A DNA stretch of 64,000 bases, from assembly GCF_000485795.1 (NCBI RefSeq), contig NZ_AXZL01000076.1, positions 434,001 through 498,000 on the forward strand, given 5' to 3'. The notes beneath the pieces were generated by a model, which ran no database searches, was not told the origin of the DNA, and was given only the letters and a program-made list of their open reading frames with translations. Of this stretch, positions 44,955-53,356 are shown piece after piece. How positions within the stretch are numbered: position 1 is the first letter of the stretch; each line of letters starts with the position of its first letter. The translations under genes were made by a program, and so were the position numbers. The stretch is from Shewanella decolorationis S12 (GTDB lineage Bacteria > Pseudomonadota > Gammaproteobacteria > Enterobacterales > Shewanellaceae).

Positions 44955-46178
44955 CTAGCGACATAACTTGGGCAGCGACGACTTATTACCCATGGCCTGT
45001 TGCATGAACACTGTTTTCAGCCCAGCGACATTATCGACCAGATTTAATCCCAGATCGCGAATGGCCTTTTTAACCGGGTTTGAACCCTCGAACAGGCGCT
45101 TAAAGCCTTCCATCGCCGCGATCATCTCCATCGCATCGGCCTTGCGCCAACGCTCAAGGGCGCGCAGCTGGGCATAATCACCGATATCCTTACCCGTATC
45201 GTGTAACTCACCGATGACTTCGATAATGCTAGCGGCATCGAGGAAGCCTAAGTTTACCCCTTGGCCCGCTAATGGATGAATGGTGTGGGCCGCATCCCCC
45301 GCGAGCACTAAACGGTGGCGAGCAAAATGGCGGGCGTAGCGCATCCGCAGCGGGAAGGCTTGGCGTTCACTCTCCAGCTTGCAAATGCCAAGGCGACCGT
45401 CGAAGGCGGCGGTAAGATTGCGCTCAAATTGCACTTTGTCCATTGCCAGTAATTCAGTGGCGCGCTCGGGCGGCACAGACCAGACGATGGAACAGAGGTT
45501 GTCTTCATATAACGGCAAAAAGGCCAACGGGCCATCCTGCAAAAAGACTTGGCGGGCGGTGGCAAGGTGCGGTATTTCGCTGCGAATGGTTGCCACGATC
45601 GCATGGTGGCCATAATCCCAGAAGGTTAACGGGATCTTACATTGTTCACGCACCCAAGAATTAGCACCATCGGCGGCAATCACCAGTGCGGCGCTGACAC
45701 TTTCGATTTCGGCATCGGCACCATTGGCTAAGGTCAACCAAGCTTCACGCTCACCAAAGGCGATACGCTCTATACGTTGGTTTTCGATATGGGTGATATT
45801 GTCAAATTCACTGGCACGCTTGGCGAGGGCGTAACTGATGGCATCATTTTCGATAATGGCGCCAAGGCTAGGTTCACTGATGCTGCTGGCATCGAAGGCG
45901 ATTTTGCCAAAGCCGTCTTTATCCCATACCGCCATTTTTTGATAGGGCGTCGCGCGGCTGGCATCTAAATAGTGCCAAGCGCCGAGGTGCTCGAGCAAAC
46001 GTTGGCTCGCCTTATTGATGGCGCTGACCCTTAGCCTTGGCTCACCGCTCACGGCATCTGTGTGGCCCGCATCGATAACGACAACATTAAGATCGGCCTG
46101 CGCCAATCCTATCGCGGTGGCGAGTCCCACCATGCCGCCACCCACAATGGCAATGTCATAGGCTTGTGAACTTAACAT
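44955..46178 (-). CDS. ubiI: FAD-dependent ubiquinone-biosynthesis hydroxylase (UbiI/VisC family)
   Basis: A flavin monooxygenase that hydroxylates the aromatic ring in ubiquinone synthesis (C5 in E. coli UbiI). It has 407 residues. Three FAD signatures are present: DIAIVGGGMVGLATAIGLA, VIAADGANSWVRE and LAGDAAHTIHPLAGQGVNLGFLDA. It sits 36 bases after ubiH, in the order ygfB-ubiH-ubiI-gcvT known from E. coli. UbiF-like specificity cannot be excluded by sequence reading alone. Confidence 0.88.
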   Translation of the reverse strand: MLSSQAYDIAIVGGGMVGLATAIGLAQADLNVVVIDAGHTDAVSGEPRLRVSAINKASQRLLEHLGAWHYLDASRATPYQKMAVWDKDGFGKIAFDASSISEPSLGAIIENDAISYALAKRASEFDNITHIENQRIERIAFGEREAWLTLANGADAEIESVSAALVIAADGANSWVREQCKIPLTFWDYGHHAIVATIRSEIPHLATARQVFLQDGPLAFLPLYEDNLCSIVWSVPPERATELLAMDKVQFERNLTAAFDGRLGICKLESERQAFPLRMRYARHFARHRLVLAGDAAHTIHPLAGQGVNLGFLDAASIIEVIGELHDTGKDIGDYAQLRALERWRKADAMEMIAAMEGFKRLFEGSNPVKKAIRDLGLNLVDNVAGLKTVFMQQAMGNKSSLPKLCR

Positions 46179-46214
46179 GGGTACATCCTTTTCGCGTTGC
46201 GATACCAGTAATGA

Positions 46215-47438
46215 TTATTTCCAGCCCATCGCTTTTTGAGCGACGGGGGTTTTCAGTGGCGGGAACCAAGATAACAGACGCAATCCTAGATTACGCCCAA
46301 GGGCCAAGGGCCAATATTGGTTAGAGAAGCCACGGACTAAAAATTCAATATTGCGAATAGTGCTGTTTCTATCTGCCTCACGGGCCTGCAAATAGCCATG
46401 GGTGACGGCGACACCGCCAATATCCTCACCCTGCGCCAGCGCGCGTTGCAGCACATCAAGCAGACTGACAACATCCCGAAGGCCCAAGTTAAATCCCTGC
46501 CCCGCAATCGGGTGTAGCGTCTGCGCCGCATTACCAATAAACACACATCTATGGTGAATTGGCCTTGGCATATAAGACAGATTTAACGGATAAGCATGGC
46601 GCTCGCTGACATCGATAAACTGGCCGGCGCGATAACCAAAGGCCTGCTGCAACTCAGCTAAAAATTCGGCTTTTGGGGCATTGAGCATCGTTTGGGCGCG
46701 GTGATTATCGAGTGCCCATACGAGGGACAAACGCGGTTGGCCTTGGCTATCTGCCATCGGCAATAACGCCAGCGGGCCGGTCTCGGTAAAGCGTTCATAG
46801 GCCCAATGTTGATGAGGCTTATCGGTTTGTAGATTGGCGATAATCGCAGTTTGCTCAAACGCCACTTGGGTAATGGGCAGATTAAAACTGCTGCGCACTT
46901 TAGACAGCAAGCCATCAGCGGCGACCACCAGCTTGGCACAAATCCGCTCGCCGGAATCCAGCACCAGCGTGTGGCTGTCGATATCGGGAATTAACGCTGA
47001 CAGTTTGGCAGGACAATAGCGCTTAACCTGAGTTTTGTTAAGCTCGCTAAACAGCACTTGGCCGACCCTTTCCAGCTCGACGACTTGGCCCAGCGCATCC
47101 AAGTGAAACTGACTGGCGTTGAGTTCCGTCATGCCAAAATGGCCGCGATCGGATACGTGGATATCCTTAATTGCCGTGCCTAAATGCGCCAGTTTCGGCC
47201 ATAAACCTAAACGGGATAACTCGAAGATGGAACCATGGGCAATGGCGATGGAGCGAGCGTCAAAGCCGGGATGGCTATTATCGGGAAGGTGCGCCTCGAT
47301 TAAGGCAATAGATAAAGGTTTTTCAGTGCCAGACAAACGCGCCAAGGCCAGCGCGAGGGTCGCCCCCGCCATGGCGCCACCAACAATGGCAATATCGACA
47401 TTTTGAACTGAATTATCCATGTGCTCAGCTACCGTCAT
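46215..47438 (-). CDS. ubiH: 2-octaprenyl-6-methoxyphenol hydroxylase
   Basis: The second UbiH/UbiI-type flavin hydroxylase of ubiquinone synthesis (C1 hydroxylation in E. coli). FAD motifs: DIAIVGGAMAGATLALALA, VAADGLLSKVRS and IGNAAQTLHPIAGQGFNLGLRD, where the GD of most relatives is GN, a UbiH hallmark. GFDARSIAIAHGS is also typical. The start is ambiguous: ATG 47438 has GAGA upstream, ATG 47420 gives a shorter form, and the open frame reaches a TTG at 47453. E. coli has pepP between ygfB and ubiH; it is absent here. Confidence 0.88.
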   Translation of the reverse strand: MTVAEHMDNSVQNVDIAIVGGAMAGATLALALARLSGTEKPLSIALIEAHLPDNSHPGFDARSIAIAHGSIFELSRLGLWPKLAHLGTAIKDIHVSDRGHFGMTELNASQFHLDALGQVVELERVGQVLFSELNKTQVKRYCPAKLSALIPDIDSHTLVLDSGERICAKLVVAADGLLSKVRSSFNLPITQVAFEQTAIIANLQTDKPHQHWAYERFTETGPLALLPMADSQGQPRLSLVWALDNHRAQTMLNAPKAEFLAELQQAFGYRAGQFIDVSERHAYPLNLSYMPRPIHHRCVFIGNAAQTLHPIAGQGFNLGLRDVVSLLDVLQRALAQGEDIGGVAVTHGYLQAREADRNSTIRNIEFLVRGFSNQYWPLALGRNLGLRLLSWFPPLKTPVAQKAMGWK

Positions 47439-47504
47439 GGGGTTCTCATTCAAGCTATGGCATGGCTAAAAGCGTTTCGCCATCAGGATGTTAGATTTGA
47501 AAAA

Positions 47505-47532
47505 CAATAAAAGGCAGAATGATTCCGCCTCT
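47505..47532 (-). terminator. probable terminator after ygfB
   Basis: AGGCAGAAT and ATTCCGCCT form an imperfect stem (47512-47530). On the minus strand it is followed by TTTTATTG. The pairing has one G-U and a small loop, so efficiency is uncertain. Confidence 0.5.
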
Positions 47533-47543
47533 CTCGTTAGCGA

Positions 47544-48119
47544 TTAGTGGATCACCGCAGGATCGTCGCCTTCACCGTGGCTTGGCTCAGGGCCAAACTC
47601 GGAATAGCACATAATGGCGGCGATACGCACAAATTCCAGTAACTCGATATAAGCCGTTTCCGATTCTTCATCTTCGGTGACATCAAATTCAACTTGAGCG
47701 ATCTCGGCCAGATCTTTAATTACTTCACGCACTTCGGCTGAGGCTTTATTCAGCTTAGGCTGGATAATTGCAATACCCGTTAAGAAGCTTTGCGTCCACA
47801 GGGATAAGGCTTCAACCCGTTGACTTAACGGCTCTTCTTCTTCGGGAAGCAATGGCATAAAACCAAACTCAAAATCGCCTAAACGAGCGACTGAGTCTTG
47901 GAATAGCTCACTCACCAATTGATGCAGAGGTGCCGGTAAAGGCTGACCATCATTCATCAGGTCAAATAAAGGTTTAATCCACAGATCACCTGTTTGCTCT
48001 ACGCCACCGCAGATTAAACCCACAAGGGCACCGTGTACTTCCACGGGATGCTGACCAATTTCAGCCGCATCGAGGGCGATTTTTAAACTGTCGATGCGTA
48101 ACGAAGGAGGGGTCGCCAT
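47544..48119 (-). CDS. ygfB: YgfB/UPF0149 family protein
   Basis: A 191-residue, acidic, helical protein of the UPF0149 family. The family pattern VEVHGALVGLICGG near residue 28, FGFMPLLPEEEEPLSQRVEALSLWTQSFLTG and the C-terminal EFVRIAAIMCY are clear. Its function is not established; in Pseudomonas a YgfB homolog affects beta-lactam resistance through AmpDh3. The start is the ATG at 48119. It is divergent from zapA, as in E. coli. Confidence 0.85.
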   Translation of the reverse strand: MATPPSLRIDSLKIALDAAEIGQHPVEVHGALVGLICGGVEQTGDLWIKPLFDLMNDGQPLPAPLHQLVSELFQDSVARLGDFEFGFMPLLPEEEEPLSQRVEALSLWTQSFLTGIAIIQPKLNKASAEVREVIKDLAEIAQVEFDVTEDEESETAYIELLEFVRIAAIMCYSEFGPEPSHGEGDDPAVIH

Positions 48120-48344
48120 ATCAGATTCCAATCAGAATTTTCCAGCAGCAATGCTAGCAGAGATAAAGACTTGAACCAACTCTGAACCTGCATTCTTGTG
48201 GGGGAAGATAAAAATTCCGGCAACTGCTCACACAAGCAGCAAACAAAAGGGCGAATGCGCAATCCATCGGCAGCTCACCTTGCACTTTTAATATCAGCCC
48301 TATATAGTCCGCCCTATCGATGCCAACGAAAGGATCATCTTCGA

Positions 48345-48647
48345 ATGAGTAATAGTGCAGTTGAAATCACCCTGCTAGGGCGCACCTACTCTATCGCCTG
48401 CCCGAAAGGTCAGGAAGATGCCCTACGTGTTGTGGCGCAAGGGGTTGAACAGCAGCTAACCACCTTAAAAAATCGCACTAATAGCTTAAGCCGCGAAGAA
48501 ATTGCCATTATGGCGGCGCTGAATATTGGACACGAGTTGTACCAAGAAAAGCAAAAGAATAAGCACTATATGAAACAAATGGATGACCGCATCAGCCTGT
48601 TGCAGTCAACCTTGGAAAACGCCTTAGTTGAGCGTTCAACCAAATAG
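48345..48647 (+). CDS. zapA: cell division protein ZapA
   Basis: ZapA stabilises FtsZ filaments and the division ring. It has 100 residues from the ATG at 48345 (AAGGA upstream): an N-terminal globular domain (VEITLLGRTYSIACPKGQEDALRVVAQGVEQQL) followed by a coiled-coil helix (EIAIMAALNIGHELYQEKQKNKHYMKQMDDRISLLQ). The longer open frame upstream is not supported. The 6S RNA gene follows directly, as in other gammaproteobacteria. Confidence 0.93.
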   Translation: MSNSAVEITLLGRTYSIACPKGQEDALRVVAQGVEQQLTTLKNRTNSLSREEIAIMAALNIGHELYQEKQKNKHYMKQMDDRISLLQSTLENALVERSTK

Positions 48648-48762
48648 ATTTAGACTGTGCCACTCGGTGCCAAGCACCATCTATCTGAGAAGAGTTGCAC
48701 AGTGAATGGCTAAACTGGCCTATACTTTTTAAGCCAAGATTTTAGCGATTCAATACCGTTTT

Positions 48763-48942
48763 TGCTCCCTGGGGTGCAGGCCAACTGGTAATGTCCCTGT
48801 GCCGATAATTTTGATCTCAGGGTGAATGCTTTACTGACATTGAGCATGCTCGGCTCGTACCGAGAAGCCTTAGGAGGTAATCATTTACCCGCCTTGAACC
48901 TACGGTTCAAGGGCTACACCGGTAGCGGCATTCTGGGGAGCA
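48763..48942 (+). ncRNA. ssrS: 6S RNA
   Basis: A regulatory RNA that sequesters sigma-70 RNA polymerase in stationary phase. The closing stem TGCTCC (48763) pairs with GGAGCA (48937-48942). Internal conserved blocks match the E. coli 6S sequence: GAGCATGCTCGG, CGAGAAGCCTTA, CCTTGAACC-GGTTCAAGGG and GGCGGCAT-like GCGGCAT. The position between zapA and ygfA is the conserved location. Ends are approximate to a few bases. Confidence 0.93.
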
Positions 48943-48950
48943 TCTTATTT

Positions 48951-49661
48951 ATGTCTATCACTTCACCTGTATCGAACACTTCCGCCCCAACAGTCAATGG
49001 GCCACACGGCACTCAGCCTGAAATTGACGCCAAGTCGCTAAGCCCAAATCTAAGCCCAACGCTAAGCCCAACGCTAAGCCCAACGCTAAGCCGCGCCGAG
49101 TTACGCAAACAAATACGTTTAGCGCGCCGCTCGCTTTCGACAGAGGTGCAAACCGAGGCAAGCCTTGCCGCCAGTCAGCGAATGCTCGAAAAACTTAGCA
49201 CGCTGAAGGCCCAGCATGTCGCGCTGTATCTCACCCACGATGGCGAACTAGCAACCGCACCGCTTATCGAAGCGCTTTGGCAACAGGGTATTCAAACCTA
49301 TCTGCCGCGGCTACACCCCTTTAATGCAGGGCAATTATTGTTTTTGCATTATCACGCCGACTCACTAATGCAGCCGAATCAATTTGGTATTTTAGAGCCT
49401 AAGTTGGATGTGCGTAGCGTTATGCCAATTGAGCGACTGGATGTGGTGATCACCCCGCTGGTTGCCTTTGATATCAAAGGCAATCGTATGGGCATGGGCG
49501 GCGGCTATTACGACAGAACGCTAGCCAATTGGCATAGCAAAGGTAAACCTCTGCCCATGGGCTACGCCCATGATTGCCAACAGGTCAAAGCCCTGCCCTG
49601 CGAGCATTGGGATGTGCCCTTACCGACGATCATCACTCCAAGCAGAGAATGGGAGTTTTGA
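48951..49661 (+). CDS. fau: 5-formyltetrahydrofolate cyclo-ligase
   Basis: Converts 5-formyl-THF to 5,10-methenyl-THF with ATP (E. coli ygfA/fau). The start is the ATG at 48951, 8 bases after the 6S RNA; the open frame running further upstream lies within 6S and is not coding. The catalytic region has DVVITPLVAFDIKGNRMGMGGGYYDRTL. The first 45 residues are an unusual extension, low in complexity, with four LSP(N/T) units encoded by a 12-bp tandem repeat at 49038-49085. The core begins at LSRAELRKQIRLARRSL. The extension is probably dispensable. Confidence 0.88.
   Translation: MSITSPVSNTSAPTVNGPHGTQPEIDAKSLSPNLSPTLSPTLSPTLSRAELRKQIRLARRSLSTEVQTEASLAASQRMLEKLSTLKAQHVALYLTHDGELATAPLIEALWQQGIQTYLPRLHPFNAGQLLFLHYHADSLMQPNQFGILEPKLDVRSVMPIERLDVVITPLVAFDIKGNRMGMGGGYYDRTLANWHSKGKPLPMGYAHDCQQVKALPCEHWDVPLPTIITPSREWEF
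49038..49085 (+). repeat. 12-bp in-frame tandem repeat in the fau 5' coding region
   Basis: Four units: CTAAGCCCAAAT followed by three of CTAAGCCCAACG, then a partial fifth (CTAAGCC). It encodes LSPN-LSPT-LSPT-LSPT-LS. Because the unit is a multiple of three, slipped-strand copy changes would keep the frame. Confidence 0.95.
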
Positions 49662-49670
49662 ATAAAGAAG

Positions 49671-49768
49671 GTGCTAGGTGCTAGATGCTAGATGCTAGAT
49701 GCTAGATGCTAGATGCTAGATGCTAGATGCTAGATGCTAGATGCTAGATGCTAGATGCTAGATGCTAG
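49671..49768. repeat. 7-bp tandem array, 14 units
   Basis: Two units GTGCTAG followed by twelve perfect units ATGCTAG, then a decayed unit GACCTAG. It lies between the convergent fau and folM genes. The unit is not self-complementary apart from CTAG. It has no coding role; likely a variable-number tandem repeat. Confidence 0.97.
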
Positions 49769-49797
49769 GACCTAGAACCTAAAATCTAGATTCTTTT

Positions 49798-50517
49798 TTA
49801 CCTTAAATGCCGCCCACCATCGACATTGTGGCTACGCCCCGTGACGTAGCGGCTCGCCAATAGATAATCCACCAAGGCAATAATCTCCTGATTTCCCGCT
49901 TCTTTTGGCAAAATGGCCTTGGCTAAGGTCTTTTGTCGATAGGCTTCATCATCACTTGGATTAAAAAGGATCATCGCCGGAGCAATCGCGTTCACTTTAA
50001 CCTCGGGCGCCAATTGCGCCGCAAAGGATAAGGTTAAGTTATCCAGCGCCGCCTTACTGGCCGCGTAGGCCATGTGCTTGGCACTGCCCTTTTCGGCCAC
50101 ATAATCGGTGAAATGGATAATATCGCTGGCGCCAATCTCGCCCTCGGCTCCCGCTCGCAGCTGTGAAGCTAAGGCCAAGTTCATTTGATAGGGCACGCTC
50201 ACATGCACCTGCATCATGCGCTGCATGACTTCATGGGCGGCAAGGCTTGGGCTGTTGTCTGGCAGCCAGTCAGAGGCGTTATGGATAATGGCGCGGATTT
50301 TGGGGTATTGGCTCAATTGCTCAATCAGGTTTTGGAGCTGCGCATTATCGTAAAAATCGCATTGGATTAAGGTCGCGCCTAGGGCTTGCAATTCATCAAT
50401 GCTAGGATAATGGCTGCGATAGGTGCCAATCACCTTGTGCCCTTGGGCGAGCAAGTGTTTCGCGAGGGCGTAGCCAATACGTTTACCCACGCCAGTGATA
50501 ATAATGGGAGCTGTCAT
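49798..50517 (-). CDS. folM: dihydromonapterin reductase
   Basis: An SDR of 239 residues that reduces dihydromonapterin (and weakly dihydrofolate). It aligns well with E. coli FolM: N-terminal PIIITGVGKRIGYALAKHL, then IHNASDWLPDN, DIIHFTDYVAEKGSAKHMAYAASKAALDNLTLSFAAQLAPEVKVNAIAPAMILFN with the YxxxK pair, and the C-terminus VDGGRHLR. The start at 50517 is favoured by AGGATGGAT upstream; ATG 50523 is also possible. It stands beside the folate gene fau, convergent to it. Confidence 0.88.
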   Translation of the reverse strand: MTAPIIITGVGKRIGYALAKHLLAQGHKVIGTYRSHYPSIDELQALGATLIQCDFYDNAQLQNLIEQLSQYPKIRAIIHNASDWLPDNSPSLAAHEVMQRMMQVHVSVPYQMNLALASQLRAGAEGEIGASDIIHFTDYVAEKGSAKHMAYAASKAALDNLTLSFAAQLAPEVKVNAIAPAMILFNPSDDEAYRQKTLAKAILPKEAGNQEIIALVDYLLASRYVTGRSHNVDGGRHLR

Positions 50518-50727
50518 ATCCATCCTGTTATTTGCCAAGCAATGATAAAAACAAAAGCATTTGGCAGATTGTTAATCGCACAATCACGTAATCACACAAT
50601 CACGTCACTAATCGCAATAGCTTAATACCTCTAGCCAAGAGTGTATAACAATTAAAACCGTAAACATGTCGATCTAAATGCCTAGCATCTGCGTATACTC
50701 AGGGACAGACAGTAAGAGGTAGACCAA

Positions 50728-51117
50728 ATGGAACTGCGGATTTTTTACGACGGCAATTGCCCTTTATGTAGCGCTGAAATGCGCCAACTTAAAGCGCGCG
50801 ATCCCGATGATCGCATCGAACTTGTGGATCTTAATGCTGACAATTTCAGCTCAAGATTCAGCTATATCGATAAAGACTACGCCAATACCATTCTCCATGG
50901 CGAAACCGCCTCTGGCCAAGTGCTGCTAGGGCTAGATGTCACCTGCAAAGCATGGGCATTAACGGGCACTCGCCCTTGGGTACAAGTGCTACGCTTACCG
51001 CTTATCAAACCTATCGCGGATTGGTGCTACCTGAGATTCGCCAAGCACAGATACCGCATTTCTTACTTACTGACGGGTAAAGCTCGCTGCGACAGCCAAT
51101 GCCAACTGCCTAAGTAG
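50728..51117 (+). CDS. DCC-family thiol-disulfide oxidoreductase-like protein (DUF393)
   Basis: A 129-residue protein with the DCC signature at the N-terminus (IFYDGNCPLCSAEMRQLKARD), which contains a CPLC pair like thioredoxin-fold oxidoreductases. It has no signal peptide. The second half has ALTGTRPWVQVLRLPLIKPIADWCYLRFAKHRYRISYLLTG, the usual DUF393 tail. Its substrate is unknown. It is followed by the full MITE-like element. Confidence 0.85.
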   Translation: MELRIFYDGNCPLCSAEMRQLKARDPDDRIELVDLNADNFSSRFSYIDKDYANTILHGETASGQVLLGLDVTCKAWALTGTRPWVQVLRLPLIKPIADWCYLRFAKHRYRISYLLTGKARCDSQCQLPK

Positions 51118-51120
51118 TTA

Positions 51121-51397
51121 TACCAACCGTATTAAATATCTGTTCATTCAGCGGGAGTTCAACGCGCTTTAGACAAGGCGAAGGCTTGAAGGCATAGTGG
51201 TGCTCTGTCGAAAGCCTTAAACGCAGTATAAAGCGCGTTGCCATGCAGTGAACATCAGCCGCCCTTCGGGAGCCTCACAGGCATCCCACTCCGGTGTTGC
51301 ATTGACTTAAAAGGGAATGACCATTTCTGCGTCAATGCGCCTTGGATTGAAATGCCTGTGAGGCTCTGAACTGATTAGATATTTAATGTGATTGGTA
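51121..51397. mobile_element. 277-bp MITE-like element (copy 2, full length)
   Basis: The ends are inverted: left TACCAACCGTATTAAATATCTG, right (reverse) TACCAATCACATTAAATATCTA. TTA flanks both sides, a possible 3-bp target duplication. Inner dyads are strong: AACGCGCTTTA/TAAAGCGCGTT, AGCCTCACAGGCAT/ATGCCTGTGAGGCT and GCATTGAC/GTCAATGC. No ORF is present. Related partial copies lie at 28044 and 44608. Confidence 0.85.
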
Positions 51398-51430
51398 TTA
51401 GCCTCAAGTAAGGACTCAATTTTAGCGCAT

Positions 51431-51460
51431 AAAAAAACGGAGCCATTAGGCTCCGTTCTC
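51431..51460 (-). terminator. terminator of mdh
   Basis: ACGGAGCC, loop ATTA and GGCTCCGT (51437-51456), followed on the minus strand by TTTTTTT. Confidence 0.88.
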
Positions 51461-51476
51461 TCATAATCCAGATGGA

Positions 51477-52412
51477 TTACTTAACGAAATCAACGCCTAG
51501 TTTGATATCGCCTTTCAGCGTATCTAACATAGAATCACGGGCGTTAGCTTCGAATACGCTCACTTCACCGTAAGGCAGTACTTTTTCGATACCGTTTTTG
51601 CCTAACAGCACTGGTTGAGCGAAGAATTCAGCGTGCTCGCTGCCGCCGTCAACGTAAGCACATTCAACGATGTTAGCTTCGCCTTGCAGACCACGAACCA
51701 GAGACATACCGAAACGGCAAGCCGCTTGACCCATAGACAGGGTCGCGCTTCCGCCACCGGCTTTAGCTTCAACCACTTCAGTACCCGCGTTTTGGATACG
51801 CTTGGTCAGAGAAGCGACTTCTTCATCAGAGAAAGTCACGCCTTCAACTTGAGACAGTAATGGCAGAATGGTCACGCCGCTGTGGCCGCCGATGACGTTC
51901 ACTTTAACGTCAGCAACGTTTAAGCCTTTTAATTCAGCGATGAAAGTTTCAGAACGGATAACGTCCAGAGTCGTCACACCGAACAGACGGTTCTTGTCGT
52001 AAACACCGGCTTTCTTCAACACTTCTGCTGCGATAGCAACAGTAGTGTTTACTGGGTTAGTGATGATACCCACTAACGCTTTAGGGCAAGTCACTGCCAC
52101 TTTTTCGATCAGGTTACGAACGATACCTGCGTTGATGTTGAACAGATCTGAACGATCCATACCAGGCTTACGCGCAACACCAGCAGAAATTAGAACAACG
52201 TCAGCACCTTCCAGTGCAGGCGTTGGATCTTCACCAGCAAAACCTTTGATTTCTACCGCAGTAGGGATGTGGCTCAAGTCAACCGCAACACCCGGAGTAA
52301 CCGGTGCGATATCGTATAGAGACAGTTTAGAACCCGCAGGTAATTGAGTTTTTAACAGTAGGGCGAGAGCCTGGCCGATACCACCAGCAGCACCAAGTAC
52401 AGCAACTTTCAT
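51477..52412 (-). CDS. mdh: malate dehydrogenase
   Basis: NAD-dependent oxidation of malate to oxaloacetate in the TCA cycle. It has 311 residues, close to E. coli Mdh (312). The N-terminal [17 protein letters not shown] binds NAD. Substrate and catalytic residues lie in [11 protein letters not shown] (Arg, Asp), [12 protein letters not shown] and the catalytic His in [24 protein letters not shown] precedes the ATG. It is divergent from argR, the common gammaproteobacterial arrangement. Confidence 0.97.
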   Translation of the reverse strand: MKVAVLGAAGGIGQALALLLKTQLPAGSKLSLYDIAPVTPGVAVDLSHIPTAVEIKGFAGEDPTPALEGADVVLISAGVARKPGMDRSDLFNINAGIVRNLIEKVAVTCPKALVGIITNPVNTTVAIAAEVLKKAGVYDKNRLFGVTTLDVIRSETFIAELKGLNVADVKVNVIGGHSGVTILPLLSQVEGVTFSDEEVASLTKRIQNAGTEVVEAKAGGGSATLSMGQAACRFGMSLVRGLQGEANIVECAYVDGGSEHAEFFAQPVLLGKNGIEKVLPYGEVSVFEANARDSMLDTLKGDIKLGVDFVK

Positions 52413-52610
52413 AGTTATCTCCGTTATTTCTCGGATATGTGTGACATGGATCTAATTTCCGTTGGCGTCACATTACTGGAATGTCACGTTAATTTCAATT
52501 ATCCCTTAGTCGTGGAGACAAAGATTTAGCAAAACAGAGCATTCCAATGTTGAATATTTACTCTAGTCAAATATCAATACTGACAATACGGCTATCTAGC
52601 CATCCGTAAA

Positions 52611-52671
52611 TTGCATTTTTATTCAGTCATAATGGTTATTTGTTGACAGTTTGACCAAAACTATTCAAAAT
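52611..52671 (+). promoter_or_regulatory. ARG box and promoter of argR
   Basis: TTGCATTTTTATTCAG (52611-52626) fits the ARG box pattern TGAATWWWWATTCA except for one substitution. Just after it lies a perfect -35 TTGACA (52643-52648) with a weaker -10 CAAAAT (52666-52671). This suggests ArgR autoregulation. Confidence 0.5.
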
Positions 52672-52702
52672 ACGCCTGATTTTTTGAATAAAGAATAAGA
52701 CT

Positions 52703-53173
52703 ATGCAAACGACCAAGAATCAGGATGACCTTGTTAGAATTTTTAAGGCGATTTTAAAAGAGGAGCGTTTTGGCTCCCAGAGTGAAATTGTCGCCGCTTT
52801 ACAAGCCGAAGGCTTTAGCAATATTAACCAATCGAAAGTGTCTCGGATGCTCAGCAAGTTCGGTGCTGTACGCACCCGCAACGCTAAGCAGGAGATGGTT
52901 TATTGCTTGCCCGCTGAACTAGGCGTGCCTACCGCAGGCAGCCCGTTAAAGAACTTAGTACTCGATGTTGACCATAACCAAGCGATGATTGTCGTCCGCA
53001 CCAGCCCAGGCGCAGCGCAATTAATTGCCCGTTTATTGGATTCCATCGGTAAGCCTGAAGGGATTTTGGGGACCATTGCCGGAGACGACACTATCTTTAT
53101 TTGTCCATCCAGCATCCAAGATATCGCCGATACCTTGGAAACCATCAAATCTTTATTCAACTACGCAGAATAA
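52703..53173 (+). CDS. argR: arginine repressor
   Basis: A hexameric arginine-dependent repressor of arginine biosynthesis. It has 156 residues. The N-terminal winged helix ends in [21 protein letters not shown], which contacts DNA. The C-terminal oligomerisation and arginine-binding domain has [11 protein letters not shown]-type sequence and [11 protein letters not shown] with the Asp pair that binds arginine. It is divergent from mdh. Confidence 0.96.
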   Translation: MQTTKNQDDLVRIFKAILKEERFGSQSEIVAALQAEGFSNINQSKVSRMLSKFGAVRTRNAKQEMVYCLPAELGVPTAGSPLKNLVLDVDHNQAMIVVRTSPGAAQLIARLLDSIGKPEGILGTIAGDDTIFICPSSIQDIADTLETIKSLFNYAE

Positions 53174-53211
53174 AAAAACAGGTCAGCTTGCTGACCTGTT
53201 CTCTTTTATCT
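53172..53211 (+). terminator. terminator of argR
   Basis: ACAGGTCAG, loop CTTG and CTGACCTGT (53178-53199), then TCTCTTTT. It is immediately after the stop codon. Confidence 0.8.
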
Positions 53212-53356
53212 GTACCCTTTTCAGTCCAACATTGCCCTTGTTTCAGGGCTAGTGTCCCGATTACGTTACAGCATAAGACCTATCTGTTGGCTTGGATAAC
53301 GCACACCTAGGACAAAGACTCGTCACCCCGAGCTCACAAACCTTAGTTCGTCAGCC

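Noticed and set aside
48822-48950. Open frame extending the 5-formyl-THF cyclo-ligase upstream
   Set aside because: It lies within the 6S RNA gene; the ATG at 48951 gives a normal protein start after the RNA.
49671-49768. Possible CRISPR array
   Set aside because: Units are contiguous 7-mers with no spacers, and no cas genes are nearby.
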